NCBI RefSeq assembly: GCF_015234585.1
Contig: NZ_JADFCM010000001.1
Location: 558,001-622,000, forward strand
From: Pseudalkalibacillus hwajinpoensis
GTDB taxonomy: Bacteria; Bacillota; Bacilli; Bacillales; Guptibacillaceae
Reading direction: 5' to 3'
Length of the DNA: 64,000 nt
The position numbers and the translations under genes were made by a program. Shown here piece after piece: positions 1 through 8,602 of this stretch (within the stretch, counting starts at the first letter, position 1; every line of letters starts with the position of its first letter). The notes below the pieces were generated by a model that was not told where the DNA came from, did no database searches, and saw nothing but the letters and a program-made list of their open reading frames with translations.

Positions 1-311
1 GAGTACTTTCTGTTGTGGAAGCAGGGGCATTTGTAGGATTTGATACGATTGGAAAAATTAATTATCGACCTGATGAAGAGCGAATTCATACAATTTGTCG
101 TCTATTTGAAAGAGGATATGGTGCGCAGATTTTATTATCAGCTGATTTAACTAGAAAGTCACATTGGCATAAGCACGGAGGTATTGGATATGACTATGTT
201 CTCAATGAATTTGTTCCTCGTTTAAAAGTAGCAGGCTTGTCTGATGAGGATATCAGAATGATGTTAATCGATAATCCTGCTCATGCTTTCAGTCGAAAGG
301 GGATTGCATAA
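1..311 (+). CDS. php: Phosphotriesterase-family protein Php/YhfV, C-terminal part
   Basis: The 5' end lies outside the window; the frame is open from base 3. The visible roughly 100 residues match the C-terminal part of E. coli Php: AFVGFDTIGK, LSADLTRKSHW and a closing DNPAHAF segment. The Asp in LSADLTRK sits where the phosphotriesterase/amidohydrolase fold has its last metal-binding Asp. Php is a metal-dependent hydrolase homologue whose natural substrate is unknown. Its stop is two bases before the TTG start of yhfS, so the two are probably translated together. The family call is firm; the function is not known. Confidence 0.85.
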   Translation, partial: VLSVVEAGAFVGFDTIGKINYRPDEERIHTICRLFERGYGAQILLSADLTRKSHWHKHGGIGYDYVLNEFVPRLKVAGLSDEDIRMMLIDNPAHAFSRKGIA

Positions 312-313
312 CA

Positions 314-1408
314 TTGAAACACCAGGAATCTGTTATACCTCAGATGTCACTTGCAGAAGCAACAAATAAACAATTTGAAATTGTGGATTATATCACAAAG
401 GAATTTAAAGACAATGAAATGTTCCATGATGGCGATCGCGGTGTGCATCCGATCTATAAACGACCTAGAACAACTGCGAAAGTTGAGAACGTTCTTGCTA
501 GTATTTTTGGAGGTGATCAGGCAGTACTTGTACGAGGATCGGGTACCGGTGCAATTCGATCTCTCTTAAGTGCCCTCCTTGAACCGGGAGAATCTATGAT
601 TATTCACACTGCACCTATTTATATGACGACTAAAGAAACGATCCGAATGCTTGGGTTAGGAACGGAAGAAGTGAATTTCAATGATTTAGATGCTATTAAA
701 CAAAGTCTTCCTCATTCAGAAGCAAAGGTTTTCTATATCCAACATGCAAGGCAGCAACCAATCGACACTTATCGTCTTAAAGAAGTGATTAAGTTAGTTA
801 AGACGATCAACCCTGAAATGATTGTAGTTGTTGATGATAATTATTGTGCATTGAAAATGCATGGAATTGGTGTAGAGGCTGGCGCTGATTATTCCACTTT
901 TTCCGGATTTAAGCTACTTGGACCTGAAGGAATTGGAGTAGTGATAGGGAAGAGCGCCATTAAAACAATTCAACAGCGAAATTATTCTGGAGGCAGTCAA
1001 GTTCAGGGACCAGAAGCGATGGAGTTACTTCGATCCCTACCTTTTGCACCTGTCTCATTAGCTATTCAGAGTCAGCAAGTTGAAGTTCTATGTGACTTGT
1101 TAAATAAAGGTGAAGTGTATGGAGTAAAAGAGGCATATATTACAAACTCTCAATCAAAGAATGTCATTGTTGAACTGAAAGAGCCAGTTGCCCGTGAAGT
1201 AATCGAGCGAAGTAAGGCCTTTGGAGCAGCAACATATCCAATTGGAGCAGAATCACGTTTTGAACTTGTTCCAATGATTTATCGAGTTTCTGGTAGTTTC
1301 CTTGAAAGTACACCCGCATTACTTGAATATGGTTTACGGATTAACCCTATGAAGGCTGGAGCAGAGACTGTTATTCGTATTCTTCGAGAATCATTGCGAG
1401 GAGAGTAA
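314..1408 (+). CDS. yhfS: YhfS-like PLP-dependent aminotransferase
   Basis: A 364-residue protein of the fold-type I PLP enzymes (aminotransferase / Cys-Met metabolism class). A glycine-rich RGSGTGAIRS segment near residue 75 fits the cofactor phosphate-binding loop. FSGFKLLGPEG carries the likely PLP lysine at residue 200, and VVVDDNYC holds the Asp that contacts the pyridine nitrogen. The start is TTG two bases after php; length matches E. coli YhfS (361 aa). It lies between php and yhfX in a cluster related to E. coli yhfS-yhfT-yhfU-php-yhfW-yhfX. The reaction is unknown; an amino-acid or amino-sugar substrate is inference. Confidence 0.85.
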   Translation: MKHQESVIPQMSLAEATNKQFEIVDYITKEFKDNEMFHDGDRGVHPIYKRPRTTAKVENVLASIFGGDQAVLVRGSGTGAIRSLLSALLEPGESMIIHTAPIYMTTKETIRMLGLGTEEVNFNDLDAIKQSLPHSEAKVFYIQHARQQPIDTYRLKEVIKLVKTINPEMIVVVDDNYCALKMHGIGVEAGADYSTFSGFKLLGPEGIGVVIGKSAIKTIQQRNYSGGSQVQGPEAMELLRSLPFAPVSLAIQSQQVEVLCDLLNKGEVYGVKEAYITNSQSKNVIVELKEPVAREVIERSKAFGAATYPIGAESRFELVPMIYRVSGSFLESTPALLEYGLRINPMKAGAETVIRILRESLRGE

Positions 1409-1457
1409 GTATACATCAAGACATAATCTATACGCTGTTGTTTAGGAGGCTACTACA

Positions 1458-2612
1458 TTGTTTCTTTCACTTACAAAGAAGAGAAATCCAGAACTCATTA
1501 AAGCGGGAGTAAAACTTCACCAATCTGGGCTTATTCCTCCCAATACGTATGTTCTCGACCTTGACACAATAGCCCACAATGTCAGAAGAATGGCGCAAGC
1601 TGCTAAAGAGAATGATTTCACATTGTATTTTATGAGTAAGCAGCTTGGTCGTATAGGCGATCTCGGGAATTGGATTGCGGAACATGGAATTGAAAAAGCT
1701 GTTGCCGTTGAATTTGAAGAAGCTTACCGACTATATCATTCCGGTGTCAGTATTGGTAACGTGGGTCATCTTGTCCAACCTGGGAAACATCAGTGGGATG
1801 AGGTTCTTAGTTTCGATCCAGAAGTTGTGACGGTTTTTTCGATTGAGCGAGCAAGACAAGTATCAGATGCAGCTATGAAACTGGGAAAAAAACAGGAGAT
1901 CATTCTGCGAGTAATCAATTCATCAGACACTATTTATCCTGGACAGTGGGGAGGATTTCAGGTAGAGGAGCTTCAAGGTTTTATTCCAGAGCTAAAGCAG
2001 CTGAAAGGAATCGAAGTAATCGGCGTTACTTCATTTCCGTTATTACTAATGGACAAAGAACGTAAGGAGCTATTGTTTACAGAAAACCTGAAAACAATTC
2101 TTTCGGCAAAAGCAATACTTGAAGCATCAGGATTTCATATTCGTCAAGTAAATGGTCCAAGTGCAACAAGTACAGAAACGATTCCAATGCTAAAAAAAGC
2201 CGGGGTTACACATGGGGAACCTGGACATGCTCTAACAGGGACTACCCCACTTCATGCGGTTCGAACTCTTCCTGAGGATCCTGCTATTATCTATGTATCT
2301 GAAGTCTCTCATGAAGACGAGGAGAATTTTTATGTGATTGGAGGAGGGTTTTATGAAAGGGGAAATATGACAGGCGCTTACGTCGGAAGATCCCCTGAAC
2401 GTATTTTTGATACATTTTTAAAAGGCAAGCCTCTAAATTCCGAGTACATTGATTACTATGGAAGACTTGAACATGACTCAAGAGTATCTATCGGTGATAC
2501 AGCAATATATGCTTTTCGGACGCAAGTGTTTGTAACAAGGGCAAATGTTGCCCTTGTTCGTGGGTTACATGATGGTGTTCCAGAAATTGTACATTTTGAA
2601 AGGAGAGGTTAA
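1458..2612 (+). CDS. yhfX: YhfX-like, alanine racemase-type PLP-barrel protein
   Basis: A 384-residue protein with an alanine-racemase N-terminal barrel: YVLDLDTIAHNVRRM at the start and the probable PLP lysine K61 in FMSKQLGR. The TTG start has a good AGGAGG site at 1444-1449. Length and sequence style agree with E. coli YhfX (387 aa). The next gene begins two bases after its stop. It probably binds PLP and acts on an amino acid or amino-acid conjugate, but no reaction has been established for this family to my knowledge. It is distinct from the housekeeping alanine racemase, which has different motifs around the lysine. Confidence 0.85.
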   Translation: MFLSLTKKRNPELIKAGVKLHQSGLIPPNTYVLDLDTIAHNVRRMAQAAKENDFTLYFMSKQLGRIGDLGNWIAEHGIEKAVAVEFEEAYRLYHSGVSIGNVGHLVQPGKHQWDEVLSFDPEVVTVFSIERARQVSDAAMKLGKKQEIILRVINSSDTIYPGQWGGFQVEELQGFIPELKQLKGIEVIGVTSFPLLLMDKERKELLFTENLKTILSAKAILEASGFHIRQVNGPSATSTETIPMLKKAGVTHGEPGHALTGTTPLHAVRTLPEDPAIIYVSEVSHEDEENFYVIGGGFYERGNMTGAYVGRSPERIFDTFLKGKPLNSEYIDYYGRLEHDSRVSIGDTAIYAFRTQVFVTRANVALVRGLHDGVPEIVHFERRG

Positions 2613-2614
2613 CG

Positions 2615-3802
2615 ATGGGACGTATCGTTGTGCTCGTTCTCGATAGTTTTGGGATTGGAGCAATGGATGACTGTGCAGATTTTGAACCAGGGGACTGCAT
2701 AGCAAATACGTACGAGCATATTCGAAAAAAAGTACCGATAGCCATTCCCACCATGTATTCGCTTGGACTTAATCAACTTGTAGATGAAACCGGAACACCA
2801 AAAGGAGCTTACGGAAAAGCACGACTCGCACACTACGGAGCTGATACTTATATGGGACACCAAGAGATTGTAGGAAGTCTTCCGAAACGTCCCGCCAAAC
2901 GATTGATGAAAGACGTTCATAAGAATATAGCTACGAGTCTACTAAGGGAAAATTTCAAAGTAACTTATCCTTTTAAAGATTTGCCAATATTGTTAATTGA
3001 CGATGCAATCATTGTTGCAGATAACATTGAATCAACCCCTGGAAATATTATTAATGTTACGGCAGACCTGACAAAGGTTTCGTTTGAGTATGCGCTTAAA
3101 GTAGGAAGCGTTGTAAGGAAAGTCGTTGATACAAGTCGAGTTATTACATTAGGCGGTCCTCATACTTCGGTCGCGCGACTTCTATCAGTAGTAAAAAAAG
3201 GGGAAGCGGGACAGTGGGGAATTGATAGCCCTAAAGCAGGCTTGTATGGACAAGACTATCAAGTTCGTCACCTGGGATATGGTGTAAACGTACAAAGACA
3301 ATTCCAGACCCTAGCTGAATCTAAAATTCCAGTTTATCGAATTGGGAAAACGGCAGATGTACTCGAAGGAAAGCATTTGGCTTATTCTATTGTGAATACA
3401 GCGGAGGTGCTTCAACAACTAAAAGAAGCATTTAGTAAAGAAAAGCATGGGGCTTTTCTAGTAAATGTACAAGAAACGGACCTTGCTGGTCATGCAGAAG
3501 ATACGAATTGGTACGCATCACTTCTTGAAGAAGTAGATGATTGGCTGGAGAATTTTATTCCTCTACTTAAAGAAGATGATATTTTAATAGTAACGGCCGA
3601 TCATGGGAATGACCCTACGATCGGACACTCAAAACATACAAGAGAGTATACTCCTCTTATGGTTACTGGTCCTAAAGTGAAGCCAGTATCGATTGGGACA
3701 AGAAATACTATGGCAGATATAGGGGCAACCTTGAGTGATTATTTTCGTATTGAATCCACTGAAGCAGGTACTAGCTTTCTTAATCAAATCCTCAAAAACT
3801 AA
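2615..3802 (+). CDS. yhfW: YhfW-like phosphopentomutase (DeoB) homologue with altered active site
   Basis: A 395-residue alkaline-phosphatase-superfamily metalloenzyme resembling DeoB phosphopentomutase. Metal ligands are visible: D10 in VLVLDSFGIG, the Asp and His of QETDLAGHAED, and TADHGND followed by HSKHTREYTP. In DeoB the residue just before the conserved Gly-His of the D-T-x-(T/S)-G-H motif is the phosphorylated nucleophile. Here that motif reads DTYMGHQE, so position 80 is Met. A normal phosphomutase cycle is therefore doubtful, and a related phosphatase or transferase role is possible. The start is ATG two bases after yhfX; RBS AGGAGAGG lies inside the yhfX end. Confidence 0.8.
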   Translation: MGRIVVLVLDSFGIGAMDDCADFEPGDCIANTYEHIRKKVPIAIPTMYSLGLNQLVDETGTPKGAYGKARLAHYGADTYMGHQEIVGSLPKRPAKRLMKDVHKNIATSLLRENFKVTYPFKDLPILLIDDAIIVADNIESTPGNIINVTADLTKVSFEYALKVGSVVRKVVDTSRVITLGGPHTSVARLLSVVKKGEAGQWGIDSPKAGLYGQDYQVRHLGYGVNVQRQFQTLAESKIPVYRIGKTADVLEGKHLAYSIVNTAEVLQQLKEAFSKEKHGAFLVNVQETDLAGHAEDTNWYASLLEEVDDWLENFIPLLKEDDILIVTADHGNDPTIGHSKHTREYTPLMVTGPKVKPVSIGTRNTMADIGATLSDYFRIESTEAGTSFLNQILKN

Positions 3803-3814
3803 GGAGGAGTATAT

Positions 3815-5095
3815 ATGAAGAAACGAATTTTTATAATACCGATCGTGGTTCTGCTGGTGAATATCTCTGTCTTTTCCACAGCTTCAGCTACTGCCAACGG
3901 AGAGAAGCTGAGTCATGGTAGTCCGAAGAGTGCTGGAATGAATGCTACTACACTTGAGGAAATTGATGACGTAGTACAAGAAGCTATAAGTAATGATATA
4001 ACTCCTGGAGCAGTGGTACTTGTGGCTAAAAGTGGTAAAGTCGTAAAAGAGTCTGCCTATGGAGATGCACAAAAATATGATATGGGAAATCTATTAGAAA
4101 AACCAAGGAAGATGAAAAAGAAAACAATGTTTGACCTTGCCTCTTTAACTAAAGTAATGGGAACAACGCAAGGGATTATGAAGCTTGTCAGTGATGGGGA
4201 ATTAGCAGTAAATGATCGAGTAGCAAAATATATTCCTAATTTTGCTTCTAATGGTAAGGACGATATTACAATCGCAGACCTTTTAACACATACCTCTGGC
4301 TTAACTCCTTGGCAGCCCACTTATTTTCATGCTAAGAATTCGGAAGAAGTTCTAAACTATATTAATGCACTTCCACTCGAATACGAAACCGGCACGGATC
4401 GTCGCTATAGTGATTTTAGTTTTATGACGCTAGGGTTCATCATTGAGGAAATAAGCGGAGAGAAGCTTGATGATTATCTTCAGAAAAATATTTATGAGCC
4501 ATTGAAAATGAAAGATACGATGTTTACTCCTTCAGATCACCTTGATGATAAAATCGCAGCCACCTCATGGGGGAATCCTTTTGAATATAAAATGGTGGAT
4601 GATCCCGATTTCGGCTACAATGTTCCTGAACGAGCTGAGGATTTTGGAAGGTGGCGAACTGAAACACTTGTTGGAGAAGTTAATGACGGTAATAGTTTTT
4701 ATGCAAACGAAGGTATAGCTGGACACGCTGGCTTGTTCTCCACGGCACGAGATCTTGCCGTACTTGGACAGGCGATGTTGAATGGTGGGAGTTACGGTAA
4801 AGTGAAGCTATATGATCAGGAGGTTATTGAAGACTTCACAACCCCACAGCGTTTTGGACAGGGCTATGGATGGGAACTCGACAAGAGCTGGTACATGGGT
4901 GACAAACATTCAGAAGCGACTTTTGGGCATACAGGTTTTACAGGGACCCAAGTGATCTTTGACCCATCTAATGATCTCCAAATTATTGTGTTAACTAATA
5001 AACAAAATAACGGCCCTCTCGAATCTGGATCCTATCCAAGCACTGGAGGACTTTCGAAACATATCGCGAATATCGTATACGAGTCTATTCAATAA
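3815..5095 (+). CDS. Secreted serine hydrolase of the beta-lactamase/AmiE family
   Basis: A 426-residue protein with a Sec signal peptide (residues 1 to about 27, ending FSTASATA). The three class C beta-lactamase/PBP motifs are present: S110-LTK, Y198-SD and H372-TG. It belongs to the group that includes B. subtilis AmiE (YbbE), the N-acetylmuramyl-L-alanine amidase, and is a paralogue of the genes at 12126 and 21833. RBS AAGGAGG is 13 bases after yhfW, so it looks co-transcribed with the yhf genes and is followed by a terminator. Substrate unknown: a peptidase, esterase or amidase role are all possible. Confidence 0.8.
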   Translation: MKKRIFIIPIVVLLVNISVFSTASATANGEKLSHGSPKSAGMNATTLEEIDDVVQEAISNDITPGAVVLVAKSGKVVKESAYGDAQKYDMGNLLEKPRKMKKKTMFDLASLTKVMGTTQGIMKLVSDGELAVNDRVAKYIPNFASNGKDDITIADLLTHTSGLTPWQPTYFHAKNSEEVLNYINALPLEYETGTDRRYSDFSFMTLGFIIEEISGEKLDDYLQKNIYEPLKMKDTMFTPSDHLDDKIAATSWGNPFEYKMVDDPDFGYNVPERAEDFGRWRTETLVGEVNDGNSFYANEGIAGHAGLFSTARDLAVLGQAMLNGGSYGKVKLYDQEVIEDFTTPQRFGQGYGWELDKSWYMGDKHSEATFGHTGFTGTQVIFDPSNDLQIIVLTNKQNNGPLESGSYPSTGGLSKHIANIVYESIQ

Positions 5096-5101
5096 TAACT
5101 C

Positions 5102-5150
5102 AACCCTGATTAGCTTCCTTTCTTGGAGGTGCTCAGGGTTCTTCTATTTT
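5102..5150 (+). terminator. Rho-independent terminator after the yhf/serine hydrolase unit
   Basis: AACCCTGA at 5102-5109 pairs with TCAGGGTT at 5133-5140. The stem can extend inward through GCTTCC and GGAGGTGC, and it is followed by CTTCTATTTT. It lies seven bases after the stop of the serine hydrolase. Confidence 0.75.
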
Positions 5151-5171
5151 AACAACGAGGAGAGATGCTGA

Positions 5172-6098
5172 ATGAGGGAAAAGAGAAAAGTGATTTTAGA
5201 TTGTGATCCAGGCCATGATGATGCGATTTCGATTATTCTTGCAGCTTCTAGTGATCAGATTCAGATTGAAGGCATTACGACGGTAGCGGGGAACGTAGAT
5301 GTTGAGAAGACAACGCTTAATGCGTTAAAAGTATGTGATTTCATAGGGCTCGACGTGCCAGTTGCTCGTGGAGCTGAGCAGCCACTAGTTAAAACGCGTG
5401 AATTCGCACCAGACATTCATGGAGATTCTGGTCTTGATGGACCAGAGCTTCCGGAAGTTCCAAAGAAAATGATGATCGATCAGCATGCTGTCGATTTTAT
5501 CATTGAGAGATTGTTAGATTCTGATGGAGAGATCACGCTAGTTCCGACAGGTCCGCTCACGAATATCGCTTTAGCGATTGAAAAGGAACCTGCGATCGTT
5601 GGAAAGATTCGTGAAATCGTACTGATGGGTGGAGGGACGTTTGGAAATTGGACACCTATGGCGGAATTTAATATTTATGTCGATGCCGAGGCGGCGGTTG
5701 TTGTTTTTAACAGCGGAGTGCCTGTGACAATGTTTGGTCTAGACATTACGCATCAGGCGATTACAACGCCAGCGATTCTTCAGGAGATTTCTTCTATTGG
5801 CACGAATGTTTCGAAATTTGTGGGGGATCTTCTTGAATTCTTTACTAAAACTTATAAAGAAGTTTTCGATTTTGAAGGAGCTCCCATTCACGATGCATGC
5901 ACGATAGCGTATTTAATTGATGAATCGATTTTTGAATTCGAGACGGTTCGAGTGGATATTGAGACAAAAGGAGAATTTACATACGGTACAACGTGCGTTG
6001 ATCGTCTGCATGTAACGGGAAGAAAGCCGAATGTGAAGTTTGCGCATGGCATTAATCAAGAAAAGTTTTGGGGATTGTTGATTAATGCGTTGAAGTGA
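5172..6098 (+). CDS. Inosine-uridine preferring nucleoside hydrolase family
   Basis: A 308-residue protein of the IUNH family, which hydrolyses the N-glycosidic bond of ribonucleosides to ribose and base. The calcium-binding signature DCDPGHDDA is at residues 11-19. LVPTGPLTNIALA, GGGTFGNWTPMAEFNIYVDAEAA and the C-terminal HDACTIAY segment carry the remaining ligands and substrate contacts. No signal peptide, so it is cytosolic. RBS ACGAGGAGAG precedes the ATG. A terminator separates it from the yhf genes, and a palindromic repeat starts 15 bases after its stop. Base preference cannot be read from sequence; RihA/B/C-type pyrimidine or purine nucleosides are all possible. Confidence 0.88.
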   Translation: MREKRKVILDCDPGHDDAISIILAASSDQIQIEGITTVAGNVDVEKTTLNALKVCDFIGLDVPVARGAEQPLVKTREFAPDIHGDSGLDGPELPEVPKKMMIDQHAVDFIIERLLDSDGEITLVPTGPLTNIALAIEKEPAIVGKIREIVLMGGGTFGNWTPMAEFNIYVDAEAAVVVFNSGVPVTMFGLDITHQAITTPAILQEISSIGTNVSKFVGDLLEFFTKTYKEVFDFEGAPIHDACTIAYLIDESIFEFETVRVDIETKGEFTYGTTCVDRLHVTGRKPNVKFAHGINQEKFWGLLINALK

Positions 6099-6112
6099 GA
6101 AGGGCGGAATTG

Positions 6113-6154
6113 GTGGTGCCTGTCACTCGCGAATTCGCGGGTGACAGGCACCAC
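6113..6154. repeat. Palindromic repeat, GTGACAGGCACC type, head-to-head copy
   Basis: GTGGTGCCTGTCAC (6113-6126) and its exact reverse complement GTGACAGGCACCAC (6141-6154) flank a centre containing CGCGAATTCGCG. It begins 15 bases after the nucleoside hydrolase stop. The core GTGACAGGCAC recurs at 11824, 29535, 30525 and 35017. There is no T-run after it, so it is not a standard terminator. Confidence 0.85.
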
Positions 6155-6181
6155 GAAACCACGAACCACTATTACCTCCTC

Positions 6182-6210
6182 TTGTGCTAATCTCAAGTCA
6201 TCGTTAGAAT
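6182..6210 (+). promoter_or_regulatory. Probable sigma-A promoter of the two-component operon
   Basis: A weak -35 TTGTGC (6182-6187) and a -10 TAGAAT (6205-6210) are separated by 17 bases and lie about 35 bases before the kinase ATG. TGTAAGCGTATGCA at 6237-6250, overlapping the start codon, matches the cre consensus TGNAANCGNTNNCA at all but one fixed position. CcpA control is possible but unproven. Confidence 0.5.
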
Positions 6211-6245
6211 AATAGTAAGACAATTCAGTCAGGAAGTGTAAGCGT

Positions 6246-7853
6246 ATGCAAAGACTGAAATCAATTTCTCTTCAAACGAAATTATCTTTAATGATATTGG
6301 GACTATTACTTACAGTTTTACTTATTCTTGGTTTGATTTTCACTCGTTTATATTCGACAAGTGTTGAAGAACAGATGGGAGAACGGGCGCTCAATGTCGC
6401 TCAGTCGGTGGCGATGATGCCGGCCGTGATCAATGCGATGAAGTCGAATCATCCATCCGATTCTATTCAGCCAATCGCAGAGGATCTTCGGTATAAAACA
6501 GGAGCGGAATTTATTGTAGTAGGAGATAAGGATGGTATTCGGGTAGCTCATCCATTACTTGATCGCATTGGTAAACATATGGTTGGTGGCGATAGCCAGC
6601 AGGCTTTAGTAGAAGGAGAATCATATGTTTCTAAAGCAGAAGGATCGCTTGGGTCCTCGCTTAGAGGAAAAACACCTATTTTTGATAATGGTGAAATTAT
6701 CGGTATCGTTTCTGTTGGTTTTTTAACTGAGGATATTCAACAGAAAGTAGATCAATTTGAATTAAAGGTTATGAGTTTAATAGGCACAATATTGTTACTT
6801 GGTTTAGCAGGTGGTTTTTTTATTGCGAGGAATGTGAAGAAGTCCATTTTTGGTATTGAACCATCAGAAATCGGGGCTATGTTTCTGGAGCGAAATACGA
6901 TTCTTCAAACGATCAGAGAAGGAATTATTGCGGTTGATGCGAAGGGAGAGATCACCCTTGCTAATCAAGAAGCTCATCGTATGCTAAATAGAAAGGTAGA
7001 TGAAAATTTAGAAGGAGAAGACATTGTCTCTGTTCTCCCAAATACAAGAATGCCAGAAGTGCTACTATCTGGAGAGTCAGAGTATGATCAGGAGATCATC
7101 ATCGGTCATAATCATGTGATTGTGAATCGGATTCCTATCATTCAAAAAGGTGAAATTACAGGAGCTGTTTCAAGTTTTAGAAGGAAAACAGAAATTGAGG
7201 CTTTATCACGAGAGCTCTCTCAAGTTCAAAGCTATGCGAAAGTTCTTCGCTCTCAAACGCATGAGTATGCCAATAAACTATATACCATTTTAGGATTAAT
7301 TCAGTTAGGAGCATACGATGAGGCGATTGAATTAATACATAAGGAAGCGATTGGTTATCAGGAGGTTGTACAGCTTTTGGTGAAAGCTGTGCCAAATCCA
7401 ATTATTTCAGCTCTGCTTTTAGGGAAGTATAACAGGGCTCATGAGCTTCATATTCAATTTTTAATTGATGAGGAAAGTAGTATGAGTGACTTTCCTGAGC
7501 GGATGGAGCAAGAAAAGATTGTAACGATCGTTGGGAACTTAATTGATAATGCGATGGATGCTGTTCTTGAAAAGCAAGATGAAGAAAGAGTGGTCCATTT
7601 ATTTATGACGGACATTGGGAGAGATTTGATTTTTGAAATAGAAGACTCCGGTAATGGCGTGCATGAAGAGGAATTGGAACAGATTTTTGAGCGAGGAGTT
7701 AGTAATAAAGAGGGGAAAGATCGAGGAATCGGACTTTCTCTCGTGAAAAATGCACTCGAATATCTTGGAGGGTATGTCACCATATCAACAAGTCGTTACG
7801 GTGGAGCTGCGTTCACAGTTGTGATTCCTAAGGGGGAACAAACGAATGTCTGA
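6246..7853 (+). CDS. Sensor histidine kinase, CitA/DcuS (CitS/DctS) type
   Basis: A 535-residue membrane kinase. Order: TM1 near residues 13-33, an extracytoplasmic PDC/Cache sensor to about 170 (including FIVVGDKDGIRVAHP), TM2 near 174-195, a PAS domain about 210-320, the DHp helix with phospho-acceptor His in SQTHEYANKL, and a HATPase_c domain with NLIDNAMDAV, DSGNGV and GIGLSLVKNAL. This is the architecture of citrate and C4-dicarboxylate sensors such as DcuS, CitA and B. subtilis CitS. The response regulator overlaps its 3' end by eight bases. Facing the tct operon, it probably senses a tri- or dicarboxylate and controls uptake; the ligand is inference. Confidence 0.9.
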   Translation: MQRLKSISLQTKLSLMILGLLLTVLLILGLIFTRLYSTSVEEQMGERALNVAQSVAMMPAVINAMKSNHPSDSIQPIAEDLRYKTGAEFIVVGDKDGIRVAHPLLDRIGKHMVGGDSQQALVEGESYVSKAEGSLGSSLRGKTPIFDNGEIIGIVSVGFLTEDIQQKVDQFELKVMSLIGTILLLGLAGGFFIARNVKKSIFGIEPSEIGAMFLERNTILQTIREGIIAVDAKGEITLANQEAHRMLNRKVDENLEGEDIVSVLPNTRMPEVLLSGESEYDQEIIIGHNHVIVNRIPIIQKGEITGAVSSFRRKTEIEALSRELSQVQSYAKVLRSQTHEYANKLYTILGLIQLGAYDEAIELIHKEAIGYQEVVQLLVKAVPNPIISALLLGKYNRAHELHIQFLIDEESSMSDFPERMEQEKIVTIVGNLIDNAMDAVLEKQDEERVVHLFMTDIGRDLIFEIEDSGNGVHEEELEQIFERGVSNKEGKDRGIGLSLVKNALEYLGGYVTISTSRYGGAAFTVVIPKGEQTNV

Positions 7854-8544
7854 TATTGAAGTGTTAATTGTAGAAGATGATCATCGAATTGCTAGAATCA
7901 ATCAGAAATTTACTGAAAATGTACCGGGATATGTAGTTATAGGAGTTGCTTCAAGCATTACGGAAGGGAAGGAACTTCTAGAAATAGTAGAGCCAGACCT
8001 TGTGCTCCTAGATATCTTTTTTCCTGAAGAAAGCGGACTTCACTTACTTTGGCACATCCGTAAAAATTATAAAGAAACAGATGTGATGATGATTACTGCT
8101 GCGAAAGAAATCGAGGCGGTTCAGGAAGCAATGCGTGGAGGGGCAATTGATTACATTATTAAACCGGTTATCTTTGATCGCTTTAAGCAAACTCTAGAAA
8201 AATTCAAACAAACGAGAGGAAGAATGAATCATCAGAAGGTTGTTAGCCAGGAGGAAGTGGATCATTTATTTACAAGACAAGGAACACGTGAAACGGTCGC
8301 GACTCAAGTCGCTCCAAAAGGAATTGATCCCTTAACGTTATCGAAGCTGACAGAAGTACTTTTATGCCACACGCCTCAAGGCATGACGGCTGAAGAAGTC
8401 GGAAGTGAGATGGGGTGTAGCAGAACAACAGCGAGAAGATATTTGGAATACATGGTTTCACTTAGACAGGTGGATGCTGACTTGTCATATGGAACAGTGG
8501 GTCGTCCTGAACGACGCTATCATTCCGTAAAGAATGGAAGGTGA
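7846..8544 (+). CDS. Response regulator, CitT/DctR/MalR type
   Basis: A 232-residue regulator. An N-terminal receiver domain (residues 1 to about 120) has the acidic pair near E10/D11, phospho-acceptor D56 in LVLLDIFFPE and the conserved Lys in YIIKPV. The C-terminal half carries a helix-turn-helix around EEVGSEMGCSRTTARRYLEYM, typical of the CitB/DcuR subgroup of regulators that pair with CitA/DcuS kinases. The ATG overlaps the kinase reading frame by eight bases, indicating translational coupling. It is likely to activate the convergent tctCBA operon or another carboxylate gene; the target is inferred from position. Confidence 0.9.
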   Translation: MSDIEVLIVEDDHRIARINQKFTENVPGYVVIGVASSITEGKELLEIVEPDLVLLDIFFPEESGLHLLWHIRKNYKETDVMMITAAKEIEAVQEAMRGGAIDYIIKPVIFDRFKQTLEKFKQTRGRMNHQKVVSQEEVDHLFTRQGTRETVATQVAPKGIDPLTLSKLTEVLLCHTPQGMTAEEVGSEMGCSRTTARRYLEYMVSLRQVDADLSYGTVGRPERRYHSVKNGR

Positions 8545-8547
8545 AAA

Positions 8548-8602
8548 GGGCCGCTTCAAGTGGAAGCTCATAAGGAGATCTCACTTTAGAAGCGGCTTTT
8601 TT
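8548..8602. terminator. Terminator between the response regulator and tctA (convergent)
   Basis: GCCGCTTC (8550-8557) pairs with GAAGCGGC (8589-8596), extended by an inner AGTG/CACT pairing, and is followed by TTTTTT on the plus strand. On the minus strand the hairpin follows the tctA stop and ends in CCCTTTT, so it may serve both genes. Confidence 0.85.
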
